DNA of 29,102 bases from positions 1 to 29,102 of the forward strand of contig JAZOPU010000021.1 of the NCBI GenBank assembly GCA_045655705.1, read 5' to 3'. This stretch comes from Scatosoma sp045655705 (GTDB lineage: Bacteria; Bacillota; Clostridia; Christensenellales; Borkfalkiaceae). Position numbers and translations under genes: made by a program. Under the pieces are notes generated by a model, which was not told the DNA's origin, did not search any database, and was given only the letters and a program-made list of their open reading frames with translations. Shown piece after piece: positions 7,734-15,307 of this stretch (position 1 is the stretch's first letter; every line of letters begins with the position of its first letter).

Positions 7734-8714
7734 ATGAATACAATGGGGAAAGTGTGCATGACTGTGCTTTGCGCTTTGACGCTCGTTTTTGCGGGCGGGT
7801 GCGAAGAAACGCCGCTTTCTCTTTTGCTTCCCGCGCACGAAGGGGAACAAGTGCAATCGCCACCGCAAAGCGAAGAAGAAACGCCAACACCTACACCTAC
7901 GCCTACCCCTACACCCAATCCGCCCACGCAAGAAAACCAAACGGACAGCGGGGAAGAAACGGAAGAAGAACAAGAAGAACCACCCGTTTCACCGCCACAA
8001 GAACAGGAAAAAATCACCGTTCGGTTTATATTCTTTGACGAAAGCTCGGTTACGAAAGAGTTTGACAAAGGCGCGGTGGTGACTTTGGAGGACGTGCCTG
8101 ATTTCACGGGTGAAATAGGGTGTCGCTACGCGTGGGATTTGGACGGCGTACCGCTTGTAGAAGACGTCGATTACAGACAAACGCGCTACGAGGCCATTTC
8201 GTCGGCAAGCGAATTTATGTCAATGCAAGCGGAAGAAAATTACTTTTTGGAAGAAGATATCACGCTTTCTAAATTTTCCACCCTGCCCGCGTTTAACGGT
8301 GTCATTGAAGGGAACGGAAAAACGCTCTCGCTAACGGTGTGCGGGCAAACGAAAACGCTGTTTGAAGAATTTAACGGAACACTTCAAAATATAACGGTGA
8401 ACGCGGTTTTTCAAGGCAAAACCGTGGCGGACATAACGACGGCGCAAAGTTGTGCGTTGTTTAACAAAATCACGGGGAACGCAACTTTCAAAAATTGCCG
8501 TTTCACGGTGGCGTTTACGGCAAGCGCAACGGAGAAAAATCCGTCGGCGGGACTTGCTTTGGACTTACAAAACGCAAGCTTTGAAAATTGTAGTCTGGAA
8601 ACAAAAGCCGACGGCTTGGAATATATCTACGCGGTATGCAAGCGAAAAAGTTCTTCGGTAACGCTTGCAGGGCTTACGGTTATTAAAAACGGGTTAGAAG
8701 ATTATGGTGAATAA
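7734..8714 (+). CDS. Secreted lipoprotein with a Pro-Thr linker and a beta-helix-like domain
   Basis: The 326-residue protein begins with a signal peptide ending in LVFAGGC. Cys23 is the likely lipid-modified residue, though Ala-Gly-Gly before it is a loose lipobox. Residues 24 to 100 are low-complexity and rich in Pro, Thr, Glu and Gln, with a TPTPTPTP stretch, and serve as a wall-spanning stalk. From about residue 100 a small beta domain (ITVRFIFFDESSVTKEF) follows. After that come repeats of the form NGVIEGNGKTLSL, GTLQNITVNAVFQG, NATFKNCRFTVAF and ASFENCSLETKADG, which look like rungs of a right-handed beta helix. No catalytic residues are evident. I do not recognise a named family. It ends the yggS unit and no terminator is visible after it. 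Confidence 0.8.
   Translation: MNTMGKVCMTVLCALTLVFAGGCEETPLSLLLPAHEGEQVQSPPQSEEETPTPTPTPTPTPNPPTQENQTDSGEETEEEQEEPPVSPPQEQEKITVRFIFFDESSVTKEFDKGAVVTLEDVPDFTGEIGCRYAWDLDGVPLVEDVDYRQTRYEAISSASEFMSMQAEENYFLEEDITLSKFSTLPAFNGVIEGNGKTLSLTVCGQTKTLFEEFNGTLQNITVNAVFQGKTVADITTAQSCALFNKITGNATFKNCRFTVAFTASATEKNPSAGLALDLQNASFENCSLETKADGLEYIYAVCKRKSSSVTLAGLTVIKNGLEDYGE
7881..7916 (+). repeat. Six imperfect hexamers encoding Thr-Pro repeats
   Basis: Six copies of ACNCCN (for example ACACCT, ACGCCT) in a row encode the TPTPTP part of the lipoprotein linker. The third-base differences show it is a protein-level repeat rather than a freshly slipped tract. A change in copy number would alter stalk length without breaking the frame. 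Confidence 0.85.
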
Positions 8715-8738
8715 AAAGCAAAACACCCCTTGAAATCC

Positions 8739-8767
8739 TTGACAAAACCTGTTTTTTACTATATAAT
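8739..8767 (+). promoter_or_regulatory. Consensus sigma-A promoter of the citrate-to-oxoglutarate operon
   Basis: TTGACA (8739-8744), a 17-base spacer and TATAAT (8762-8767) match the consensus perfectly. The predicted start near 8774 gives a leader of about 65 nt with AAAGGAG at 8824-8830. It is the best promoter in the window. Confidence 0.92.
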
Positions 8768-8838
8768 ATAACACAATCGGTTTATTAGATAATAAAATGG
8801 CAAACAATCGAAAAAATCAAACGAAAGGAGTTTGAGAT

Positions 8839-10233
8839 ATGATAGAATTAAACCCTATGAGTAACCTGCTGGAACAGGACCAATACAAATACGAATTGCA
8901 GGACGTGCAAAGCGCGCAACTGTTTAGGGATATTTTCCCGTATGAAGAGATTCCCAAAACGCCGTTCAACTTCCGCCGTGTGCCTATGAATATGCCCAAA
9001 GAGATTTGGATCACGGACACGACGTTCCGCGACGGACAACAATCGCGTGCGCCGTACACGACCAAACAAATCGTGGAGCTTTATAAAATGCTTGCACGCC
9101 TTGGCGGACCGAAAGGGATTATCCGTCAAAGTGAGTTTTTCGTGTATACGAAAAAGGATAGAGAAGCGCTTGAACAATGTATGGCGCTTGGGTATAAGTT
9201 CCCCGAAGTTACGACTTGGATAAGAGCGAAAAAAGAAGACTTCGATCTCGTGCACGATATCGGTATCAAGGAAACGGGCATACTCGTAAGCTGCTCGGAT
9301 TATCACATTTTCAAAAAACTGAATATGACGAGAAAACAGGCGTACGATCACTATTTGTCCGTTGTGCGCCAAGCGTTCGACGCGGGCATTTCGCCCCGTT
9401 GCCACTTGGAAGATCTCACGCGTGCGGATTTCTACGGTTTTGTCGTACCGTTCGTCAACGCGCTTATCGAGCTTTCCAAAGAAGCGAAAATTCCCGTTAA
9501 AATCCGTATGTGCGACACGATGGGCTACGGCGTACCGTTCACGGGCGCAGCACCTCCTAGAAGTGTGCCCGGTATCGTGTATGGTTTGCATCACTATTCC
9601 GACGTTACTTCCGAAATGCTCGAATGGCACGGACATAACGACTTTTATATGGGCGTTGCGAACGCGGCGAGCGCGTGGCTGTACGGCGCAAGCGGTGTAA
9701 ACTGTTCGCTCCTTGGTATCGGGGAAAGAACGGGCAACGTGCCTACCGAAGCTATGGTTATGCAATACGCGTCCTTGCGCGGAACGCTCGACGGTATGGA
9801 TACGACGGCAATCACGGATATTGCGGAATATTTTGAAAAAGAACTTGATTATCCCATTCCGCCAATGACGCCGTTCGTTGGCAGTGCGTTCAACTTAACG
9901 CGTGCGGGCGTGCACGCCGACGGTATGATGAAAGACGCGGAAATTTATAACATTTTCGATACGGAAAAAATACTCAAACGCCCTGCGGAAGTGTCTATTT
10001 CCAACACTTCTGGGCTTGCGGGTATCGCGTATTGGATTAACAAGCATTATAAGCTTGCCGACGATAAAACGGTTGGAAAACAGGATTGGATCGTGCAAGA
10101 AATGAAAACGCAAATCGACGCATTGTATGCGGACGGAAGAACGACTGTTATGGGCGAAGAAGAACTGGAAAAATTGTTCCTTACCCTTTCCAAGGACGGG
10201 CGTTGTAAAGTAAATTGGTTTGAATTGCAATAA
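8839..10233 (+). CDS. Probable Re-citrate synthase (HMGL/LeuA fold)
   Basis: The enzyme is predicted to join acetyl-CoA and oxaloacetate to citrate. It belongs to the HMGL-like TIM-barrel family shared by isopropylmalate and homocitrate synthases, not to the GltA fold. TTFRDGQQ holds the catalytic Arg64-Asp65, and WHGHND gives the metal-binding His264 and His266. Its 464 residues lack the LeuA regulatory domain, as in the Clostridium kluyveri Re-type enzyme. The assignment rests on context: aconitase and an isocitrate-type dehydrogenase follow in the same operon, and the dehydrogenase has the isocitrate substrate motif. Homocitrate synthase is the main alternative and automatic annotation would probably call it that. 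Family sure, reaction likely. Confidence 0.8.
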   Translation: MIELNPMSNLLEQDQYKYELQDVQSAQLFRDIFPYEEIPKTPFNFRRVPMNMPKEIWITDTTFRDGQQSRAPYTTKQIVELYKMLARLGGPKGIIRQSEFFVYTKKDREALEQCMALGYKFPEVTTWIRAKKEDFDLVHDIGIKETGILVSCSDYHIFKKLNMTRKQAYDHYLSVVRQAFDAGISPRCHLEDLTRADFYGFVVPFVNALIELSKEAKIPVKIRMCDTMGYGVPFTGAAPPRSVPGIVYGLHHYSDVTSEMLEWHGHNDFYMGVANAASAWLYGASGVNCSLLGIGERTGNVPTEAMVMQYASLRGTLDGMDTTAITDIAEYFEKELDYPIPPMTPFVGSAFNLTRAGVHADGMMKDAEIYNIFDTEKILKRPAEVSISNTSGLAGIAYWINKHYKLADDKTVGKQDWIVQEMKTQIDALYADGRTTVMGEEELEKLFLTLSKDGRCKVNWFELQ

Positions 10234-10234
10234 T

Positions 10235-10240
10235 AGGAGA
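10235..10240 (+). promoter_or_regulatory. Ribosome binding site of the aconitase gene
   Basis: AGGAGA follows the citrate synthase stop by one base and lies six bases before the ATG at 10247. This rules out the in-frame ATG at 10220, which lies inside the upstream gene. Confidence 0.8.
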
Positions 10241-10246
10241 AAGAAC

Positions 10247-12178
10247 ATGGGCTATACGATAGCACAAAAAATTATCAAAAATCACCTTGTTTGCGGAGAA
10301 ATGAAAGCAGGGAGCGAAATCGGACTGAAAATCGATCAAACGCTCACGCAAGACGCAACGGGTACGATGGCGTATCTTCAATTTGAAGCGATGGGCATAA
10401 AGCGCGTAAAGACGGAGCTTTCGGTGGCATATATCGACCACAACACCTTGCAGGCAGGCTTTGAAAACGCGGACGACCACCGCTATATCCAAACGGTAAC
10501 CAAAAAGCACGGTATCCGTTTTTCTCGACCCGGGAACGGCATTTGCCACCAGGTGCACTTGGAACGTTTTTCTCGCCCTGGGAAAACGCTTATCGGCTCG
10601 GATTCCCACACGCCGACGGCGGGCGGAATCGGTATGCTTGGTATGGGCGCAGGCGGTTTGGACGTTGCCGTAGCTATGGGCGGGGGTACGTATTACATAA
10701 CCATGCCTAAAATGATCAACGTGAAACTCGTTGGAAAGCTGTCTGACTACGTGGGTGCAAAGGACGTGATTTTGGAAGTTCTGCGCGTGCTTGGCGTGAA
10801 AGGCGGTGTGGGTGCAATCGTCGAATATAGCGGCGAAGGCGTGAAATCGCTCTCCGTACCTCAACGCGCGACGATCACGAATATGGGCGCGGAGCTTGGT
10901 GCAACGAGTTCTATCTTCCCTTCCGACGAAGTAACCAAAGCGTTCTTGAAAGCGGAAGGCCGCGAAGAAGATTATATCGAACTTTCTTCCGATCCCGACG
11001 CGGTGTTCGACGCGGAATATATCGTGGATTTGAGCACGCTCAAACCCTTGGCGGCTTGTCCGCACAGCCCTGATAACGTCAAGAGTGTTAGCGAGCTTGC
11101 GGGAATGAAAATCAATCAGGTTTGTATCGGGTCTTGCACAAACTCGTCTATGCAGGATATGCTCACGGTAGCGGCAATGCTCAAAGGCAAAACGGTTGCT
11201 CCCAACGTCAGCTTGTCCATTTCCCCTGGGTCTAAACAGGTTTACACAATGCTTGCACAGTGCGGTGCGCTTGCCGATTTGATAAACGCGGGTGCGCGTA
11301 TTTTGGAATGTGCGTGCGGACCTTGTATCGGTATGGGCTTCTCCCCGCAATCGGCGGGCGTGAGCTTGCGTACCTTTAATAGAAATTTCCTTGCGCGTAG
11401 CGGGACGGCGGATGCACAGGTGTATCTCGTTTCCCCCGAAACGGCGGCGGCGAGTGCGATTACGGGCGTGTTTACCGATCCCACTTCCTTGGGCGTTGCG
11501 CCTGCAATTCAAATGCCGACGCAGTTCCAAATCAACGATAATTTGATTGAAATGCCCGCAAGCGAAGAAGAAGCGGAAAACGTGGAAGTGGAACGCGGAC
11601 CGAATATTAAACCTATTCCCGTAGGAAAAGCACCTGATGAAAATCTTGCTTGCGAGCTGGTTTTGAAAGTGGGCGACGATATCACGACCGACCACATTAT
11701 GCCCGCAGGTACGAAAGTATTGCCCTATCGTTCCAACGTGCCGAAACTTTCCGAGTTTTGTTTCACCGTTTGCGATAAGGACTTCCCTGAGCGCGCCAAG
11801 AAAAAGGGCGGCGGTGTGATCCTTGGCGGTGTAAATTACGGTCAAGGCTCTTCGCGTGAACACGCGGCACTCGTGCCTTTGTATTTGGGTATTAAAGCGG
11901 TGGTGGCCAAGAGTTTTGCGCGTATCCACGTTGCAAACCTTATCAACTTCGGTATCGTGCCGATGACCTTGAAAAACCCCGACGATTATGAAAACTTTGC
12001 CCAAGGCGACGCTTTGGAAATTAAAAATTTCAAACAAGCGGTGGCAGGAAAAGACAGCGCGACGCTCGTGAATAAAACGAACGGTAAGAGCGCGGAGCTT
12101 TGCTTGAATTTGTCTGCTCGTCAACGTGAAATGTTGCTCGCGGGCGGGTGCTTGAACTATGCAAAACAGGAGAAATAA
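10247..12178 (+). CDS. Aconitate hydratase, single-chain
   Basis: Aconitase isomerises citrate to isocitrate with a [4Fe-4S] cluster in the cytoplasm. All parts are on one chain of 643 residues. The large catalytic domains carry SDSHTPTAGGIGMLGMGAGG, GSCTNSSMQD (first cluster Cys) and ECACGPCIGMG (the other two Cys). A linker of acidic residues near 440 to 465 leads to the swivel domain with DDITTDHIMPAG and NYGQGSSREHAAL. The size and order match the aconitase group common in anaerobes, shorter than the 890-residue AcnA of E. coli. The gene lies 13 bases after the citrate synthase gene and two bases before the dehydrogenase gene. Homoaconitase would normally be two subunits, which speaks for aconitase. 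Confidence 0.95.
   Translation: MGYTIAQKIIKNHLVCGEMKAGSEIGLKIDQTLTQDATGTMAYLQFEAMGIKRVKTELSVAYIDHNTLQAGFENADDHRYIQTVTKKHGIRFSRPGNGICHQVHLERFSRPGKTLIGSDSHTPTAGGIGMLGMGAGGLDVAVAMGGGTYYITMPKMINVKLVGKLSDYVGAKDVILEVLRVLGVKGGVGAIVEYSGEGVKSLSVPQRATITNMGAELGATSSIFPSDEVTKAFLKAEGREEDYIELSSDPDAVFDAEYIVDLSTLKPLAACPHSPDNVKSVSELAGMKINQVCIGSCTNSSMQDMLTVAAMLKGKTVAPNVSLSISPGSKQVYTMLAQCGALADLINAGARILECACGPCIGMGFSPQSAGVSLRTFNRNFLARSGTADAQVYLVSPETAAASAITGVFTDPTSLGVAPAIQMPTQFQINDNLIEMPASEEEAENVEVERGPNIKPIPVGKAPDENLACELVLKVGDDITTDHIMPAGTKVLPYRSNVPKLSEFCFTVCDKDFPERAKKKGGGVILGGVNYGQGSSREHAALVPLYLGIKAVVAKSFARIHVANLINFGIVPMTLKNPDDYENFAQGDALEIKNFKQAVAGKDSATLVNKTNGKSAELCLNLSARQREMLLAGGCLNYAKQEK
12168..12172 (+). promoter_or_regulatory. 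Ribosome binding site that fixes the dehydrogenase start
   Basis: AGGAG at the end of the aconitase gene lies eight bases before the ATG at 12181. The in-frame ATG at 12148 has no such site and would add a peptide overlapping aconitase. Confidence 0.75.
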
Positions 12179-12180
12179 AA

Positions 12181-13359
12181 ATGGAAAAAGCAGAATATAA
12201 ACAGCAGTTGGATTTGGCGTGTGAGAAATTTCGGAAGTTGATGTCCGATCAGCTTACGCGCGTGGAAGATATGAAAGCGCAAGGCGATTTCGTGGACTAT
12301 GCCAAGCTTGACACGATCAAGATCGGCGTGTGCGGTGGGGACGGTATCGGTCCTATCATTTCCGCGCAAGCGCGCCGTGTGCTTGAATTTATTTTGAGCG
12401 ATCTCGTCAAAGCGGGCAAGGTAGAGTTTAAAGATATCGAAGGCTTGACGATTGAAAACCGTATAGCAAAAGGCAAAGCCATTCCCGACGACGTTATGGC
12501 GGAGCTTAAATCCTGTCATATCATTTTGAAAGGACCTACGACGACGCCCCAAAAGGGTAGCGGTATGCCGAATATCGAATCGGCGAACGTGGCAATGCGT
12601 AAAGCGCTTGACCTGTTTGCGAATATCCGTCCTGTGAAAGTGCCCGAAGAAGGCATTAACTGGACGATTTTCCGTGAAAACACGGAGGGCGGATATGCAA
12701 TCGGTTCGTCGGGCTTTAATATCACCGAAGATTTGGCAGTGGATTTCACCGTTACGACCAAGCAAGGCTCGGATAGAATTGCCCGTCTTGCCTATGACTA
12801 TGCGCATAAGAACGGCTTTAAGCGCGTTTCGCTCGTAACCAAAGCAAACGTTATCAAAACGACGGACGGTAACTTTTTGGAAGATTGCCACAAAGTCGGC
12901 GATCTCTATCCCGATATCGTAACCGACGAATGGTACGCGGATATTATGACGGCGAAGCTTGTCGATCAAAAACGCCGTCGTGATTTCCAGGTGTTGCTTT
13001 TGCCCAATCTCTACGGCGATATCATTTCCGACGAAGCGGCGGAATTCCAAGGCGGCGTAGGCACGGCAGGTTGCGCGAATATCGGTAAGAAATACGCAAT
13101 GTTTGAAGCAATCCACGGCAGTGCACCGCGTATGATCACGGAAGGCAGGGGCAAGTATGCAGACCCTTGTTCTATGCTCCGTGCTTGCGTTATGCTTCTT
13201 TCGCATATCGGTTTGCAAGACCGTGCAGATAAGCTGGAACGCGCGCTTGATATTTGTTCGTTTGAAGAAAAGAAATACGTGATTACAGGTCGCGACACGG
13301 GCGCAACTTGCGACGAGTTTGGCGATTACGTAATGGATACGCTTACGAAACTTGTATAA
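12181..13359 (+). CDS. Isocitrate dehydrogenase (beta-decarboxylating dehydrogenase family)
   Basis: This 392-residue enzyme should convert isocitrate to 2-oxoglutarate and CO2. GGDGIGP near residue 53 marks the family. The substrate motif reads Ser134-x-Asn136-x3-Arg140 with Arg150 ten residues on. That is the same spacing as Ser113, Asn115, Arg119 and Arg129 of E. coli isocitrate dehydrogenase, so isocitrate is favoured over isopropylmalate or homoisocitrate. The metal-binding aspartates lie in NLYGDIISDEAAE. The cofactor loop reads IHGSAPRM, where NADP enzymes have Lys-Tyr and NAD enzymes Asp-Ile, so the cofactor is uncertain. It closes the three-gene operon. No visible alpha-ketoglutarate dehydrogenase genes are near, which fits a route to glutamate. 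Confidence 0.9.
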   Translation: MEKAEYKQQLDLACEKFRKLMSDQLTRVEDMKAQGDFVDYAKLDTIKIGVCGGDGIGPIISAQARRVLEFILSDLVKAGKVEFKDIEGLTIENRIAKGKAIPDDVMAELKSCHIILKGPTTTPQKGSGMPNIESANVAMRKALDLFANIRPVKVPEEGINWTIFRENTEGGYAIGSSGFNITEDLAVDFTVTTKQGSDRIARLAYDYAHKNGFKRVSLVTKANVIKTTDGNFLEDCHKVGDLYPDIVTDEWYADIMTAKLVDQKRRRDFQVLLLPNLYGDIISDEAAEFQGGVGTAGCANIGKKYAMFEAIHGSAPRMITEGRGKYADPCSMLRACVMLLSHIGLQDRADKLERALDICSFEEKKYVITGRDTGATCDEFGDYVMDTLTKLV

Positions 13360-13364
13360 AACAC

Positions 13365-13406
13365 TTCCCCTTGCCAAGGTTTTTTCACGGCAAGGGGAAA
13401 TTTTTT
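13365..13406 (+). terminator. Strong terminator after the isocitrate dehydrogenase gene
   Basis: TTCCCCTTGCC (13365-13375) pairs with GGCAAGGGGAA (13389-13399) as an unbroken 11-bp stem, followed by six T. It cleanly ends the operon. Confidence 0.93.
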
Positions 13407-13415
13407 ACAAAACGC

Positions 13416-13444
13416 TTTACACCTTGCCCATTTTGTGGTATACT
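13416..13444 (+). promoter_or_regulatory. Promoter of the membrane-protein/pgm unit
   Basis: TTTACA (13416-13421), a 17-base spacer and TATACT (13439-13444) form a good sigma-A promoter. The -10 element ends only six bases before the ATG at 13451, so the transcript should begin at or next to the start codon. Confidence 0.75.
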
Positions 13445-13450
13445 ATACCT

Positions 13451-14278
13451 ATGAAGTATACGATACAATCGAGTAAATACGTTTTAAAAAATTGGCTGTA
13501 TCTATTGCCGTTTGCGATCTTGCCCGCGCTGTTTTTGTCCGTATCCACGGACGAAAAGGCACTCAACGAGATTGTAGGGGGCTTTTTTTCGGGTACGCTT
13601 AAAAATTGGAACTTTTCCTCGCTCTTTTGTGCCGTTTCCGTGCTCAACTTTGGATCTTGGAAATCAATTGCCTTCGGGCTTTTCGGGATTGTCGCGATCG
13701 TCGTTTGCGTATCGCTAATGATGGCGCTTATGGAAAAGCACATGCGTATCGGCAAACGCACGTTCAACGGTATTTTCTCCAAGCTCAACGATAATTTAAT
13801 CTCCACTTGCGGATATGCGCTTTTGCTTGTTTTTATCTATGAAGTCTGGTCGCTTCTCACCGCCGCATTACTCTTTTTCGTGTCAAGGATAGCAGGTGTT
13901 GCGCTTTCCTACGCGTTCGCGGTGATCGTGTTCTTGGGTATGCATATCGTGCTATTGTGGGCGATCAGCGTTATCTATTTGTGGCTACCGTGTATGCAAA
14001 TCACAGGCTTTAAAGCCGTGGAAGCGTTGCATTATACCAACCAGCTTTCCTCCGAAGTTAAATGGAAAATTTCGGTGGGGCAACTGCTTTCGTTGTTTGT
14101 GGCGGAAGCGGCGATATGCCTTTGCGCATGGTTTGCTATCGACGCCTTGTGGTTTACGCTTTTAACGACCGCGGCGTATTCGGTGCTGATTATGGTGTAT
14201 TGCGTACGAATGGAGATTGCGTATTTCGATCTGGATAATATCGAACGCGCGGATTTGAAAAAATATTATAGACGGTAA
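13451..14278 (+). CDS. Polytopic membrane protein of unknown function
   Basis: I do not recognise this 275-residue protein. It has about six hydrophobic segments, near residues 15-33, 72-94, 117-142, 146-172, 201-219 and 223-245, and a charged C-terminus (DNIERADLKKYYRR). No transport or catalytic motif is clear. The ATG at 13451 is chosen because the protein then opens MKYTIQSSKYVLKNW; the frame is open back to 13352, but that stretch runs through the preceding terminator and promoter. No ribosome binding site precedes it, which fits a leaderless message. It is followed after 18 bases by a second membrane protein and then by phosphoglucomutase, so the three form one unit. Confidence 0.8.
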   Translation: MKYTIQSSKYVLKNWLYLLPFAILPALFLSVSTDEKALNEIVGGFFSGTLKNWNFSSLFCAVSVLNFGSWKSIAFGLFGIVAIVVCVSLMMALMEKHMRIGKRTFNGIFSKLNDNLISTCGYALLLVFIYEVWSLLTAALLFFVSRIAGVALSYAFAVIVFLGMHIVLLWAISVIYLWLPCMQITGFKAVEALHYTNQLSSEVKWKISVGQLLSLFVAEAAICLCAWFAIDALWFTLLTTAAYSVLIMVYCVRMEIAYFDLDNIERADLKKYYRR

Positions 14279-14296
14279 TTTACGGGGAGATAGACT

Positions 14297-15292
14297 ATGC
14301 TTTTTCGTAACAGTATTAAATTGCTCATGGAAAATTTCAAGGGCGTTTATAAAATATTGCTTTATAAATTTATCGTGTCGTTAATAGCTGGCGCGTTGTT
14401 TGCGGCAATGATTTTTCCCGAGCTTATCGAGATTATAAACAGCGTGGAAACGCAGGCGCTTTGGCTGGATATACAGGCAATATTCAAAGCGTTTTTCGCG
14501 GCGAACGGCAAAGCGCTTGAAATGGCAAAAGCGAGTATTTTCGGCTTAGACGGCACTTTGAATGGGGTTGTCAAGCTCATACTTTCCAAAATGACCGCAA
14601 TCGTACTCACAGCAATCGGGTGTGTGGCGGTGTATCTTTTAAAACGCTTTACGGAAACGCTGTGCTATTTTGCCGTGGGCAGTTCGCTTAACGATCGAAT
14701 GAGCGCGTATGCGGAAACGCCGTTTATCGCGTCGTACGTGCAAAACCTTGGCAAAGCCAGCCGTTATGCGCTCGTGTACGTGCCGAGTGTGTTCCTGCTC
14801 GACGCGGTTACCATTTCACTGTCGCTTTTGGTGCTTACCAATTTAAATATTTTCCCTGCACTGTTCTTGTCGGTAACACTTATCGTCGTTATGCAAGCGA
14901 CAAAACTCACGTTCACGGGGCTTTGGATGCCGTCAATGACGGCGGATAATAAACCGCTCAAACAATCGTTTGCCTATGATAAGACGGAACGCAAACAACT
15001 GCCCAAGATTTTTTCTACCTACGTGGTAACCGTATACGGCGTGATCATTCTCAACGTAATTGCGGCGGTATGCACGTTTGGCAGTGCGCTCCTTATCACC
15101 GTGCCCGCGTCGTATATGTTGTTTATTTGCGTGCAATACGTCAATTATTATACCATCAAAGGCAAGAAATATTTCATCACCTACGATAAGATTGCGAGCA
15201 ATCCCGATCGCGGGGATAGGGAACATTTCTTTGACTATATCACCCAAACGGAAGAAACGAGCGAAAAACAAGAGATAGAAAATAAAGAATAA
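14297..15292 (+). CDS. Second polytopic membrane protein of unknown function
   Basis: The 331-residue protein has about six membrane segments, for example near residues 24-46, 103-120, 158-185, 188-206 and two more between 240 and 290. A charged tail rich in Glu and Lys follows (TQTEETSEKQEIENKE). YVNYYTIKGKKYFITYDKI just after the last segment is a recognisable block but I cannot link it to a family. GGGGAG lies eight bases before the start. Its plan is like that of the gene before it (hydrophobic pairs flanking a longer soluble loop), so the two may be distant paralogues or partners; this is inference. It stands between the first membrane gene and pgm with very short gaps. Confidence 0.8.
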   Translation: MLFRNSIKLLMENFKGVYKILLYKFIVSLIAGALFAAMIFPELIEIINSVETQALWLDIQAIFKAFFAANGKALEMAKASIFGLDGTLNGVVKLILSKMTAIVLTAIGCVAVYLLKRFTETLCYFAVGSSLNDRMSAYAETPFIASYVQNLGKASRYALVYVPSVFLLDAVTISLSLLVLTNLNIFPALFLSVTLIVVMQATKLTFTGLWMPSMTADNKPLKQSFAYDKTERKQLPKIFSTYVVTVYGVIILNVIAAVCTFGSALLITVPASYMLFICVQYVNYYTIKGKKYFITYDKIASNPDRGDREHFFDYITQTEETSEKQEIENKE

Positions 15293-15297
15293 AAAAT

Positions 15298-15304
15298 GGA
15301 GAGG
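15298..15304 (+). promoter_or_regulatory. Ribosome binding site that fixes the phosphoglucomutase start
   Basis: GGAGAGG overlaps the possible ATG at 15296 and lies at the right distance before the ATG at 15308. The earlier ATG has only A-rich sequence upstream, so 15308 is preferred. Confidence 0.75.
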
Positions 15305-15307
15305 AAT

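Noticed and set aside
7881..7916. CRISPR-like or tandem DNA repeat
   Set aside because: Six-base units in frame with a lipoprotein coding for Thr-Pro; no spacers.
10181..12124. Open frame of 647 codons on the minus strand opposite aconitase
   Set aside because: It mirrors a certain gene, has a composition rich in Arg, His and Phe typical of antisense frames, and no domain or ribosome binding site.
8839..13359. Lysine (homocitrate) or leucine pathway operon
   Set aside because: Aconitase is single-chain, the dehydrogenase has the isocitrate substrate motif, and the synthase lacks the LeuA regulatory domain. The citrate reading fits all three genes better.
12157..13377. Open frame of 406 codons on the minus strand opposite isocitrate dehydrogenase
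   Set aside because: Shadow of the real gene, with Arg- and His-rich translation and no start signal.
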